Below are positions 24,725 to 34,148 of a stretch of 64,000 bases of DNA, in pieces. The notes beneath the pieces were generated by a model. It ran no database searches and was not told the DNA's origin. It was given only the letters and a program-made list of their open reading frames with translations. Both the position numbers and the translations under genes were made by a program. The stretch is from Bacillota bacterium (GTDB taxonomy: Bacteria; Bacillota; Clostridia; Lachnospirales; Lachnospiraceae): positions 284,416 to 348,415 of the forward strand of contig JAEXNR010000037.1 in NCBI GenBank assembly GCA_023439505.1, given 5' to 3'. Numbering within the stretch: the stretch's first letter is position 1; the number at the start of each line of letters is the position of its first letter.

Positions 24725-26329
24725 ATGGATTTACTGATAAAGAATGCAACCATCATAGACGGAACAGGAGAAGGTGGTTTCTTTGGCTCTCTTTTGATAC
24801 AGGGGGAGAGAATTGCAAAGGTTATTACTGATCCTTTGGACGATATGATACCGGAGGACGCAAGTATTCAGATAATTGATGCCACCGGTCTTGTATGTGC
24901 ACCCGGCTTTATTGATACCCACAGCCATAGTGATCTTAAGGTTTTGTCTAATCCGCAGCTGCTGCCAAAGCTGAAACAGGGGATTACGACTGAGGTACTG
25001 GGACAGGATGGGATTTCAATGGCACCCCTTCCCGTTGCCTATATTACTCCCTGGAAGAAAAATCTTGCCGGACTTGACGGAGAGGATGAAACCATAGACT
25101 GGAACTATGTAGATTGTGACAGTTATCTGAAGATGATCGCCCAGGCGGCACCCGCACTAAATGAAGCCTATCTTCTCCCCCATGGTAATGTACGGATGGA
25201 GGCTATGGGACTGGATAACACAAAACCGACGAAAGATGACATCAAACGTATGTGCGAGATCACACGAAGGGAGATGGAGGCCGGATGTATCGGACTCTCC
25301 TCCGGCCTGATCTATATGCCCTGTGCTTATTCCAATACGGAAGAGATAATTGAGATGTGTAAAGTCGTGAAAGAATATAACGGGTTATTTGTGGTTCATC
25401 AGAGAAGCGAGGCGGACAATATTTTAGCTTCCATGGATGAAATTATCAGAATTGGTTTAGAATCCGGGGTTGCCATTCATTTTTCCCATTTTAAAGTTTG
25501 TGGAAAACAGAATTGGGATAAACTGGAGCCGATGCTTGCTAAATTAGATGAGGCCAGGGAAGCGGGACTTTGCGTCTCCCTGGATCAGTATCCTTATGTT
25601 GCCGGCAGTACGATGCTGGGGGTCATTTTGCCGCCCTGGGTGCATGACGGAGGAACGGATCGTCTGGTAGAACGACTTGGAGATCCTTCCTTAAGAAAGA
25701 AGATGAAAGAGGATATCAAAAACGGACTTCCCGGATGGGATAATTTTATTCAGTTTGCAGGAACGGAAGGAATCTTTATTACCAGTGTTGTAACAGAGAG
25801 GAATCAGGATGCAGTTGGACTTAGTCTGGATGAATTAGGAGCAAAGAGGGGAAAGGATGCACTGGATGCCGCCTTTGATTTGCTGCTGGAAGAAAAGAAT
25901 TCTGTTGGAATGGTGGATTTCTATGGAACTGAGGATCATGTGACGCGGATCATGAAGCGACCTGAGATGAATCTGTGCACCGACGGTTTGCTATCAGGAA
26001 AGCCTCATCCAAGGGTCTACGGTTCCTTTCCAAGGGTACTTGGAAAATATGTACGGGAAGAAGGGGTACTTACTCTGGAGGAAGCCATCTATAAGATGAC
26101 GGGGAAGGCGGCAGAAGCCTTTCACATGAAGGAAAGAGGAAGAATCAGAGAGGGATATTTTGCTGATTTGACCCTCTTTGATCCCAAAGTAATTATAGAT
26201 ACGGGAACATTTACGCAGCCCGAGCAATTCCCGGAAGGAATTGTCTTCGTACTGGTGAATGGACAGCTTGCAATTGAGAAGGGTACTGTTACCGGAAGAA
26301 GAGCCGGTATCGTATTACGCAGAACTTAA
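24725..26329 (+). CDS. N-acyl-D-amino-acid deacylase-family amidohydrolase
   Basis: A 534-residue metal-dependent hydrolase of the D-aminoacylase group. Metal motifs: APGFIDTHSHSDL at about residue 60, VVHQRSEAD, HFSHFKVCG, and a late aspartate in NLCTDGLLSG. The C-terminal beta-sandwich lid ends GRIREGYFADLTLFDP. The family removes N-acyl, carbamoyl or similar groups. It lies between ygeY and xdhD where E. coli has other genes, so it may be a pathway-specific step here; no such role is established to my knowledge. AAGGAGG precedes the ATG. Confidence 0.85.
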   Translation: MDLLIKNATIIDGTGEGGFFGSLLIQGERIAKVITDPLDDMIPEDASIQIIDATGLVCAPGFIDTHSHSDLKVLSNPQLLPKLKQGITTEVLGQDGISMAPLPVAYITPWKKNLAGLDGEDETIDWNYVDCDSYLKMIAQAAPALNEAYLLPHGNVRMEAMGLDNTKPTKDDIKRMCEITRREMEAGCIGLSSGLIYMPCAYSNTEEIIEMCKVVKEYNGLFVVHQRSEADNILASMDEIIRIGLESGVAIHFSHFKVCGKQNWDKLEPMLAKLDEAREAGLCVSLDQYPYVAGSTMLGVILPPWVHDGGTDRLVERLGDPSLRKKMKEDIKNGLPGWDNFIQFAGTEGIFITSVVTERNQDAVGLSLDELGAKRGKDALDAAFDLLLEEKNSVGMVDFYGTEDHVTRIMKRPEMNLCTDGLLSGKPHPRVYGSFPRVLGKYVREEGVLTLEEAIYKMTGKAAEAFHMKERGRIREGYFADLTLFDPKVIIDTGTFTQPEQFPEGIVFVLVNGQLAIEKGTVTGRRAGIVLRRT

Positions 26330-26402
26330 CATCTGCATCCGGTGTTGTGCGTCGGGGACTGTAATTAATTGAATACAACATTGGGCAGGAAGGAGAAAGA
26401 AC

Positions 26403-28955
26403 ATGTTTCAATTTTTGGTTAACGCAACCATGGTACAGACAGAAGAAAAGCTAAATCTTTTGGAGTATCTTCGGGATCACCTGGGGATTACTTCTGTAAA
26501 GGATGGGTGCAGTGAGGGTGCCTGTGGAGCTTGTACGATATTGGTGGACGGCAGGAAGATGCAGGCCTGTCTTTTAACTACAGAAAAGGCGGAGGGAAAA
26601 GAGATTCTTACCGTGGAAGGACTTTCCGCCAGAGAAAAGGAAGTTTATGAGTATGCATTTTCAAAGGCAGGGGCCGTCCAGTGTGGATACTGTATTCCGG
26701 GGATGATCCTCAGCGCCAAGGCATTGCTGGATCACAATCAAACTCCTGTAAAGAGGGAGATACAGCAGGCAATCAAGGGAAATATCTGCCGGTGTACCGG
26801 ATATAAGAAAATTATTGAGGCCATTTTATTGGCTGCCAAGTGCTTCAGACAAGAGGAGCAGCCCGTTCTTTGGGAGGCTGTTGGCGGAGTAGGTGAGCGG
26901 AGCATTCGTCCGGATGCAAAGGATAAGATCCTTGGAACCGGCAAATTTGCAGGTGATCTAAAGGTACCCGGTATGGTCTATGGCAGCGCACTGCGCGCGG
27001 CATATCCAAGAGCGCTGGTAAAGGCAATTCACATAGAGAAGGCATTGCAGCATCCGGAAACAGTGAAAATCGTTCTGGCACAGGATGTCCCGGGAGAACG
27101 CTATATCGGGCATCTTACGTATGACTGGCCGGCTTTAATTGCTGTGGGAGAGGAAACCAGATATTATGGGGATGCCATTGCTTTAATTGCTGCCAGAAGC
27201 AGGAAAGCCTTACAGGAGATTAAGGATTTAATTGAAGTGGAATATGAGGAGAGAATACCGGTTTTTGATGCGAAAGCGGCCATGGAACTGGAAGAATATA
27301 AAATTCATGAGACTGGGAATGTATACCGGGTAGAAAAAATCCAGCGTGGAGATGTGGAGAATGCATTGAAGGAATCTGCCTATGTGGTGACCAATACCTA
27401 TCAGACCCCAGCGCAGGAGCATGCATTTTTGGAGCCGGAGAGTGCGCTGGCGGTTCCGGAAGGGGAGAGACTGCTGGTATATACGGGAGGACAATCTGTC
27501 TATGATGAATACCGGGAAATTCAAAGATTACTCGGTATCCCGAAAGAACAACTAAGAATCATCAGCGCCTATGTGGGCGGCGGTTTTGGAGGCAAGGAAG
27601 ACATGAGTGTCCAGCATCATGCGGCCTTGCTGGCTTATCTGGCCAAGGTTCCGGTTAAGGTAACTTTGACCAGACAGGAAAGTCTTATGGTTCATCCCAA
27701 ACGGCACCCTATGGATATGGAATTAACCACAGGATGTGATAAGGACGGAAAATTAACGGCAATGCGTCTGAGACTGGTAGCTGATACAGGGGCATATGCT
27801 TCTCTTGGAGGACCTGTATTGCAGCGTGCCTGTACCCATGCCGCAGGGCCGTATAATTATCAATGTATTGATATTATCGGAACCTCTGTCTATACCAACA
27901 ATGTTCCATCCGGTGCCTTTCGTGGTTTTGGTGTCACCCAGACCATGTTTGCTACTGAATGTAATCTGACCAAACTGGCTGAATTGGTCGGCATTGATCC
28001 TTTTGAGATTCGTTACCGCAACGCCTTAAGGCCGGGTCAGGTATTGCCTAACGGCCAGATCGCCGATGAGGGAACAGGAATTCTGGAAACATTGGAAGCC
28101 GTGAAGGAAGCATATTACGAAAACTATCAGAATGCAGGAATTGCCTGTGCCATCAAAAATGCCGGTGTCGGTGTGGGAATTCCGGACACGGGCAGGGTTA
28201 GATTGAAGATTGTGGATGGTAAGGTCAGCCTTCGCACCAGTGCGGCCTGCATGGGACAGGGAATTGCCGCAACCATGCGCGCCATTTGTTGTGAGACCAC
28301 AGGATTGAAGGCGGGCGAGGTTATTGTTGCAGGACCCGATACGGATATTACGCCGAATTCAGGAACCAGTACTGCCTCCAGGCAGACGGTAATCACGGGT
28401 GAGACCACCAGACGAGTCTCCCTGAAGCTAAAGCAAGATCTTCTGACCAGATCTCTTGAGGAACTGGAAGGAAAGGAATATTATGAGGAATTTGTGGGGG
28501 TAACAGATCCTATGGGATCGGACAAGGCTAATCCAGTCAGTCATCTGGCCTATGGATATGCCACTCAGGTCGTGATTCTTGATGAAGAGGGCAAGGTTGC
28601 CAGAGTGATTGCAGCCCATGATGTGGGCCGGGCGGTAAATCCTGTGAATGTAGAGGGGCAGATAGAAGGCGGAGTCGTTATGGGTCTGGGATATGGCTTG
28701 ACAGAGAATCCCATGATTGTCAATGGAAAACCCACTGCCAGATACGGCACGCTGGGATTATGGAGGGCCACTGATATTCCGGAGATTGAGACCATTCTCA
28801 TTGAGAAGAATAAAGCCGAGCTTGCCTATGGTGCAAAGGGAGTGGGTGAGATCCCTCTGATTCCCACATCACCGGCTGCTCAAGCCGCTTATTATAAGCG
28901 GGATGGAATCTTTCGGACGTCACTTCCACTGGCGCATACGGCTTACAGAAAATAA
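26403..28955 (+). CDS. xdhD: Fused 2Fe-2S/molybdenum hydroxylase, XdhD-like (selenium-dependent xanthine dehydrogenase type)
   Basis: An 850-residue fusion of a two-cluster 2Fe-2S domain (CSEGACGACTILVDG; QCGYCIPGM; ICRCTGYKK) and a full molybdenum-binding domain (GGGFGGKEDMSV, GAFRGFGVTQ, AACMGQGIAATM, GAKGVGEIPLIPTSP). This length and layout are typical of the selenium-dependent xanthine dehydrogenase family, close to E. coli XdhD. These enzymes use a labile selenium ligand on molybdenum, not selenocysteine, so no in-frame TGA is expected, and none is seen. It probably acts on a purine different from that of the three-subunit enzyme. AAGGAG precedes the start; the region just before it shows no clear promoter. 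Confidence 0.92.
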   Translation: MFQFLVNATMVQTEEKLNLLEYLRDHLGITSVKDGCSEGACGACTILVDGRKMQACLLTTEKAEGKEILTVEGLSAREKEVYEYAFSKAGAVQCGYCIPGMILSAKALLDHNQTPVKREIQQAIKGNICRCTGYKKIIEAILLAAKCFRQEEQPVLWEAVGGVGERSIRPDAKDKILGTGKFAGDLKVPGMVYGSALRAAYPRALVKAIHIEKALQHPETVKIVLAQDVPGERYIGHLTYDWPALIAVGEETRYYGDAIALIAARSRKALQEIKDLIEVEYEERIPVFDAKAAMELEEYKIHETGNVYRVEKIQRGDVENALKESAYVVTNTYQTPAQEHAFLEPESALAVPEGERLLVYTGGQSVYDEYREIQRLLGIPKEQLRIISAYVGGGFGGKEDMSVQHHAALLAYLAKVPVKVTLTRQESLMVHPKRHPMDMELTTGCDKDGKLTAMRLRLVADTGAYASLGGPVLQRACTHAAGPYNYQCIDIIGTSVYTNNVPSGAFRGFGVTQTMFATECNLTKLAELVGIDPFEIRYRNALRPGQVLPNGQIADEGTGILETLEAVKEAYYENYQNAGIACAIKNAGVGVGIPDTGRVRLKIVDGKVSLRTSAACMGQGIAATMRAICCETTGLKAGEVIVAGPDTDITPNSGTSTASRQTVITGETTRRVSLKLKQDLLTRSLEELEGKEYYEEFVGVTDPMGSDKANPVSHLAYGYATQVVILDEEGKVARVIAAHDVGRAVNPVNVEGQIEGGVVMGLGYGLTENPMIVNGKPTARYGTLGLWRATDIPEIETILIEKNKAELAYGAKGVGEIPLIPTSPAAQAAYYKRDGIFRTSLPLAHTAYRK

Positions 28956-29001
28956 GAAGAAAATAAATAGCAATGTAACTTTATGAGAAGAGGAGAAAGA
29001 G

Positions 29002-29937
29002 GTGGAGGTTATGAAAACAGGTGCAGTCATTGTTGCGGCAGGAATGTCCTCCCGTATGAACGATTTTAAACCGCTGATGCAAATTGGCTCCATCTCTATA
29101 ATTCAAAGGGTAATTACCACCCTCCTGCAGGCAGGAGCAGATCCGGTGGTTGTGGTGACGGGACACAACGGCAGACAATTGGAAAAACACTTATCAAAGC
29201 TGAAGGTACTGTGTATTCAGAATCCGGAGTATGAGACAACCCAGATGTTTGATTCTGCTAAGATCGGTATGAGATATCTCTTTGGAAAATGTGACAGAAT
29301 TTTGTTTACGCCTGCGGATGTACCGCTTTTTACAGTTAATACTGTTAAAAAATTGATGGATACAAAGGCAGAGCTGGCAAAGCCTGTTTATCAGGGTAGA
29401 GGGGGACATCCCCTCCTGCTGGATGCTTCCCTGCTGCCTGTGATCCTGGGATATGAAGGACCCGGCGGATTGAAAGCAGCATTAATGAACTGCGTGGGGA
29501 GCATGGAACGGATTGAGGTGGAAGATGAAGGAATCCTCTTTGATGCAGACACCAAAGAGGATTATAAGATGCTTTTAAATTATCATAATCAGCAAATTCT
29601 TCATCACGAGGTTAAATTCACTCTGTCCAGGGAAATTGCGTTTCTTGATGAACGGGGCGCCAGACTGCTTCATCTCATCAAAGAGAATGGTTCTGTCAGA
29701 CATGCCTGTGAGCAGGTTAATATCTCTTACCGCAAAGGGTTTCATATGATTGGTGAGATGGAGCAGCAAACCGGCATTACAATAGTCGAGCGATATCAGG
29801 GTGGTATTGACGGAGGATATTCAAAACTGACACCACAGGGAGAACAATTGCTGCAAAAATATGATGCCTTCGTAACGGAGGCTGTGGAAGCAGTTTCAAA
29901 AATTTACAATCGCATTTTTCACGAATATCTTACGTAG
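29002..29937 (+). CDS. MocA-like molybdopterin nucleotidyltransferase fused to a ModE-type DNA-binding domain
   Basis: The 311-residue protein has two parts. Residues about 5-195 are a MobA/MocA nucleotidyltransferase (AVIVAAGMSSRMNDFKPL, FTPADVPLF, GRGGHPLLL), which would add CMP to molybdopterin for xanthine-dehydrogenase-type enzymes. Residues about 210-311 resemble the winged-helix half of ModE (LLHLIKENGSVRHACEQ, ISYRKGFHMIGEMEQQTG, YSKLTPQGEQLLQKYD), without the molybdate-binding domains. A fusion of cofactor enzyme and regulator-like domain suggests sensing of cofactor supply, or simply a structural role. GTG 29002 has AGGAG six bases upstream; ATG 29011 is an alternative. It is the last gene of the purine cluster. 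Confidence 0.88.
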   Translation: MEVMKTGAVIVAAGMSSRMNDFKPLMQIGSISIIQRVITTLLQAGADPVVVVTGHNGRQLEKHLSKLKVLCIQNPEYETTQMFDSAKIGMRYLFGKCDRILFTPADVPLFTVNTVKKLMDTKAELAKPVYQGRGGHPLLLDASLLPVILGYEGPGGLKAALMNCVGSMERIEVEDEGILFDADTKEDYKMLLNYHNQQILHHEVKFTLSREIAFLDERGARLLHLIKENGSVRHACEQVNISYRKGFHMIGEMEQQTGITIVERYQGGIDGGYSKLTPQGEQLLQKYDAFVTEAVEAVSKIYNRIFHEYLT

Positions 29938-29941
29938 CCCT

Positions 29942-30023
29942 CCTCAGGTAATATTTTTGGGAACCTCTTCAGGGATTATCTTTCGGAATATCCTAAGTTC
30001 TATGTTTCAGAATCATCCTGAGG
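29942..30023. terminator. Hairpin between convergent genes
   Basis: CCTCAGG (29942-29948) pairs with CCTGAGG (30017-30023), with a partial inner stem between about 29972 and 29993. There is no strong T-run. It likely marks the end of the purine cluster and of the opposing GH30 gene. Confidence 0.4.
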
Positions 30024-30060
30024 TAAGATCCCTTCGGGAATAGCCGTGGAAAAGATCCTG

Positions 30061-31410
30061 TTATGCCTGAAATAAAAAAGTGTGGAAGGAGTGGGGGGAT
30101 AGTCTGGTGTGAAAATATTCCCCTTTATGGGAGAAGGTAAACTCCTGCTCCTCATGCTGGGCATTTCCTGCGATCACCGCAATGGTCTGATCCGGGTTTA
30201 GAAACACACTGGAGGCCGATGCCCAGGGTCCCTTTGTTTTAAGATAAAGGGCACCCGGTTTAACCGCATTGGAGAAATGTTTCATCACATAATACTCCGG
30301 ATTATAGGTAATGGAACCATCTGCATTAACCGTAGTAAGGCTGTTCTGAGGCCAGGCCCAGGTGCTTAGTCCGCCGGGCTTTAAAGCCATGTTCCAGTAG
30401 ATATAAGCACTGGCACCATAACGGAAGTAGTGATTCATCAGACTGAATACATATTCCGCATGCCGCCAGTCATTCTCACCCATTCCGCATTCACTTTCCG
30501 TCTGCATCAGTTTTAAATCAGGGAAATCCTGATGGGTTTTATCAATGGCAGCCTTTCCTGCCCATTGATAGCCGACGCCTTTGATATAGTTCATGGCTTT
30601 TTCATCATATAAAATGCTGCTGACATAACGCTCGTAATTAGAATCAGGGAGGGCAACAGCAAGATCACGCTCTTCCATGGAAGCCTCAAAAGGACCATTT
30701 AGAGTACCAAGCCAGATCTCTGTATCCAGGCCGGCTTTTTCAAAATGAGGTCCCAGATAGTCCCCGATAAAGATACGAAGCTGTTCCGGTTTCCACAGAC
30801 AGGAAGGGAAATTCTGATTGGCAAACGGCTCATTCTGCACATGAATCTGGTGGATTTGAATTCCTTCCGATTCATATGCACGTACAAATTTCTCAAAGTA
30901 TAAAGCATAGGCCCTCAAAATGTCGGGCTCCATACGAATCGCAGCCCCCGTATTATATACCGGCCTTTCCTTCATCCAGGTCGGCGGGCTCCAGGGGGAG
31001 GCAAACATCTTAAATTCCTTCTTATACTTCTTTGCTTCTTTCAAAAAGGGCATTAAATACGTTCTGTCCCGCTCAATGGAGAAATGTTCCATGTCATAAT
31101 CGTTCGGGGTTTCATCAAAACTATACCAGTCCTTGGCGTAATCATTAGCACCAACCGGCATACGACAGAAGGAAAAATCCAGTCCCTGTGCGCCAAATAA
31201 ATTTTCCAAGAGCGTTCTTTTCTCTTCTTCCTTTGCATTATTTAAGGCAATCCATGCAAGTTCGTTAAAGCAGGCACCAAAGCCCTCCATGGTCTGATCC
31301 GTCTCTCCCGTAGTTTCTACGAATAAACGGCCCGATTTATTCGATAACTTCACTTTTTGTTCCTGCCATGGATGATCATGAATGGAACAAAACCAACCAA
31401 TGTTTTTCAT
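30061..31410 (-). CDS. Glycoside hydrolase family 30 protein
   Basis: A 449-residue GH30 enzyme (glucosylceramidase/beta-glucosidase-like clan A fold). The acid/base glutamate is in IHVQNEPFANQ and the nucleophile is probably the Glu in LMQTESECG. FASPWSPPTWMK is the typical family block, and a C-terminal beta domain follows. There is no signal peptide, so it acts inside the cell, perhaps on an imported oligosaccharide. AAGGAG lies before the ATG at 31410. An AraC-type regulator is divergently encoded, a common arrangement for local control. Substrate specificity cannot be told. Confidence 0.87.
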   Translation of the reverse strand: MKNIGWFCSIHDHPWQEQKVKLSNKSGRLFVETTGETDQTMEGFGACFNELAWIALNNAKEEEKRTLLENLFGAQGLDFSFCRMPVGANDYAKDWYSFDETPNDYDMEHFSIERDRTYLMPFLKEAKKYKKEFKMFASPWSPPTWMKERPVYNTGAAIRMEPDILRAYALYFEKFVRAYESEGIQIHQIHVQNEPFANQNFPSCLWKPEQLRIFIGDYLGPHFEKAGLDTEIWLGTLNGPFEASMEERDLAVALPDSNYERYVSSILYDEKAMNYIKGVGYQWAGKAAIDKTHQDFPDLKLMQTESECGMGENDWRHAEYVFSLMNHYFRYGASAYIYWNMALKPGGLSTWAWPQNSLTTVNADGSITYNPEYYVMKHFSNAVKPGALYLKTKGPWASASSVFLNPDQTIAVIAGNAQHEEQEFTFSHKGEYFHTRLSPHSFHTFLFQA

Positions 31411-31706
31411 TTTTCTTCTCCTTACAAATGTAATGTTAGATTCAAACCATTATATCCGGGCTTTGCTATCGAAATAATCACTAACGTTTCCCCTAGGCTT
31501 TTGTCATAAGGATAGTCTAATCCTTTTGAAGTGATTTTATAAGGGAAGAAAGTAACAACAAATAGGTCGATGGTATCTTTTCTAATGAATTCATGTATAA
31601 TGGGATTAGAGTGTGACTTATGGAAAGCTAATTCAGACAAAAGCTTGAGTTTGCAAAATCCCCGGCCCAAACTTATCTGCAAACGATGTTGAAAAAAGGA
31701 GTAGCG
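31411..31706. promoter_or_regulatory. Divergent intergenic region between GH30 and AraC genes
   Basis: About 295 bases without a gene. A TATAAT box at 31596-31601 faces the AraC gene, without a clear -35. GTTTGC at 31653-31658 and GCAAAC at 31679-31684 form a 6-bp inverted repeat 20 bases apart near the regulator start, a possible operator. Nothing else stands out. Confidence 0.3.
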
Positions 31707-32561
31707 ATGCGAAGGGAAATATCTGAACCGGTCTATGAGACTATGAATTTATTAGCGCATGAAAATATTGTAGTACGAACCAATCATTCAACCGGTGATT
31801 ACGTTGTCAGCCATTGGCATGATGCAATGGAGATTATCTACATCAGCAGAGGGGATCTGACTGTTACCATGGCTGAGCAGGATCATCATATGACAGATGA
31901 TACATTTCTGTTGATTAATTCAAGCATGGTGCATTCTACAAGATGCCTGCATGAAAATGATGCCCTGGTACTTCAATTACCCAATGAATTTCTGGTTCAG
32001 CATATGAAAGAGATGGACCAACTGATATTTCGTGTACCGTTTCTTACGGAGGATCCCGGGGAGATGGAAAATCTGGCCAAGGTAAAGGGAATACTTCAAA
32101 GTCTGAATGAGCTTTATCAGGTCAAGCCGGAGGGAATGCGGCTGAAGCAGAACAGTCTGATCTTTGAGCTGCTATATCAGCTTTATTGTAATTTTAAGCT
32201 GGAGCTGCCTGAGGCAAAATTTCTGAAACATACAAAAAATTTATCCATATTAAAGAAGATCATGATATATTCAGAGGAGCATCATGGGGAAACGATCAGA
32301 ATTGACGAGATTGCGAAAGTCGCAGGATTACAGCCAAAGTATTTCTGCCGGTTTTTTAAAAACAATGTGGGTGTAACTTATTTAAATTATCTGAATGAGC
32401 TTCGGATCAGTGAAATATACCAGGAATTAATATCTACGGATCTGCCGTTATTTCAGATTTTGGATCAGCATGGCTTCACCAATAGTAAGTTGTTTCGAAG
32501 AATGTTCAGAGAACGCTTTGCCAATACCCCCATGCAGATCAGAAAATTGAGAAAATTATAA
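31707..32561 (+). CDS. AraC-family transcriptional regulator with cupin domain
   Basis: A 284-residue regulator with an N-terminal cupin sensor (SHWHDAMEIIYISRGDL, then LLINSSMVHSTR) and a C-terminal pair of AraC helix-turn-helix motifs (IRIDEIAKVAGLQPKYFCRFFKN; ILDQHGFTNSKLFRRMFRE). It probably senses a sugar and controls the divergent GH30 gene. ATG 31707 has AAAGGAG five bases upstream and is preferred over ATG 31686. Confidence 0.88.
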   Translation: MRREISEPVYETMNLLAHENIVVRTNHSTGDYVVSHWHDAMEIIYISRGDLTVTMAEQDHHMTDDTFLLINSSMVHSTRCLHENDALVLQLPNEFLVQHMKEMDQLIFRVPFLTEDPGEMENLAKVKGILQSLNELYQVKPEGMRLKQNSLIFELLYQLYCNFKLELPEAKFLKHTKNLSILKKIMIYSEEHHGETIRIDEIAKVAGLQPKYFCRFFKNNVGVTYLNYLNELRISEIYQELISTDLPLFQILDQHGFTNSKLFRRMFRERFANTPMQIRKLRKL

Positions 32562-32603
32562 TTGCAGCAGGGTATTTTGGTATATGAAATAATCTTGCTG
32601 CTA

Positions 32604-32612
32604 TGGTATAAT
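32604..32612 (+). promoter_or_regulatory. Extended -10 promoter element before DUF4317 gene
   Basis: TGGTATAAT is a full extended -10 (TGn plus TATAAT). No good -35 is seen. It lies about 100 bases before the gene. Confidence 0.45.
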
Positions 32613-32710
32613 ACAAAAGGTTGTGCATTCGGAGGACCTGTCATAACCTTAAAATGTGATAGGAATATGGAGTGTGGAGTCAGGGAAGAAAAAGGACGAG
32701 GTAAAAGAAT

Positions 32711-33838
32711 ATGATAAACAGTGAAATCTCAGAAATAAAAAAGCAATTTAACCATGAGAATTGTTCCATTACCAAGGTAAGCGGCTGTTATGTCGATGGA
32801 GAAAAAGAGATCAAGACCAAATTTACAGAATCTTTCCTATGCTTACCGGAAGAAGAAACCTTCAAATACTTTGAGATATTTAGGAAAACACTATCCGGAG
32901 GGATCGGGAAAAACTTGCTTAACATGGACTTCCCCATGGAAACGGAATTTAACGGCGGAACACAGGAGTTTTTATTAAAACTAAGAGACACGGAATTAAA
33001 AGAGGAAGCCCTGGTTGACGAATTCTATCAGAAAGTAATTCAAATGTATGATTATGTTGGAAACTATCTAATCCTGTTACTTTATGCAGCATATGACGTC
33101 CCGGGTAAAACCAGGGACAAGATTATGATGGAGGACGCTTCGGATGAAGTATACAGCTACATACTCTGTTCTCTGTGCCCGGTTAAGCTCTCAAAACCGG
33201 GACTAAGTTATAATAGTGAACTGAATCAGATTACAAAACGTATTCAGGACTGGGTGGTAGGATTACCGGAGAACGGCTTCTTATTTCCGACCTTCAACGA
33301 CAGAAGTACTGACATTCACAGTGTTCTGTATTATTCCAAAAATTCTGAGGAATTACATCAGGATTTTGTAAAGCAGCTTCTTGGATGCGAGCTTCCTCTT
33401 TCCGCAGGGCTGCAAAAGCAGACCTTTCAGACCCTGATTGAAGAGACGCTGGGTGAGGATTGTGAGTATGATATCGTGAAGAATATTCATGAAAAACTCA
33501 ATGAGATTTTGGAGGAGCATAAGCTGCAGGAGATTCCTGAGCCGTTAACCCTCGATAAGAGAGAGGTTAAGAATTTGCTCACCGACTGTGGGGTAGTAGA
33601 AGAAAAACTGGTTGATTTTGATAAAAAATATTCAGATATGGCGGGGGAACAGGTTTCCCTACTGGCAGCCAATCTTGCCAGTACCAGGTCTTTTGAGGTA
33701 AAAACACCGGATGTTATTGTAAAGGTTAACCCGGAACGAACGGATCTGGTACAGACAAAAATGGTGGATGGACGCAGATGCCTTGTGATTGAGATTTCGG
33801 AACAGGTGGAAGTAAACGGAATTCTGGTAAAGGCATAA
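32711..33838 (+). CDS. DUF4317-family protein
   Basis: A 375-residue soluble protein whose start (INSEISEIKKQFNHENCSI, then GCYVDGEKE) matches from memory the DUF4317 family, common in Lachnospiraceae and relatives. It has no signal peptide, membrane helix or recognisable catalytic motif. Function is unknown. It stands alone with its own extended -10 promoter and is followed by a small-protein gene. The low-cysteine, acidic composition suggests a cytoplasmic protein. Confidence 0.8.
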   Translation: MINSEISEIKKQFNHENCSITKVSGCYVDGEKEIKTKFTESFLCLPEEETFKYFEIFRKTLSGGIGKNLLNMDFPMETEFNGGTQEFLLKLRDTELKEEALVDEFYQKVIQMYDYVGNYLILLLYAAYDVPGKTRDKIMMEDASDEVYSYILCSLCPVKLSKPGLSYNSELNQITKRIQDWVVGLPENGFLFPTFNDRSTDIHSVLYYSKNSEELHQDFVKQLLGCELPLSAGLQKQTFQTLIEETLGEDCEYDIVKNIHEKLNEILEEHKLQEIPEPLTLDKREVKNLLTDCGVVEEKLVDFDKKYSDMAGEQVSLLAANLASTRSFEVKTPDVIVKVNPERTDLVQTKMVDGRRCLVIEISEQVEVNGILVKA

Positions 33839-33926
33839 CAATAAATTGAAAATATTTTTGATCATGGTATAAGCATCCATTTTTTGCACATAATATTTGA
33901 AAATTAAGCAGGTAATGGAGGTTATT

Positions 33927-34109
33927 ATGGCTAAGAACAAGAATCAGACGACAAACGGTGCTGAGAAGAAATCCCTTAAGAATCAGGGCAATAACGCTGC
34001 AAACAGTACCGCAAAGAGTAAGAACAAGAGTTATGACAGCAGTTATGATTATGTAAGCGGTGATTCAGAAAGAACTTCCTATGGTCATACATTTGATGAG
34101 GATTTTTAG
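33927..34109 (+). CDS. Small hydrophilic 60-residue protein
   Basis: A short protein rich in Asn, Lys and Ser with an aromatic, acidic tail (SYDSSYDYVSGDS, GHTFDEDF). ATG 33927 has GGAGG seven bases before it, so the longer frame from 33897 is not used. It has no membrane segment. I do not recognise it; low complexity and high polarity recall small spore-associated or stress proteins, but no SASP motif is seen. A very long hairpin follows the gene. Confidence 0.6.
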   Translation: MAKNKNQTTNGAEKKSLKNQGNNAANSTAKSKNKSYDSSYDYVSGDSERTSYGHTFDEDF

Positions 34110-34148
34110 AACTGTAGCGGCAGATTTATTTGTCTAACGGATAAAGAT

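Noticed and set aside
15871..28955. Selenocysteine codons in the molybdenum hydroxylases
   Set aside because: No in-frame TGA interrupts these genes. Enzymes of this group use a labile selenium ligand on the cofactor rather than selenocysteine.
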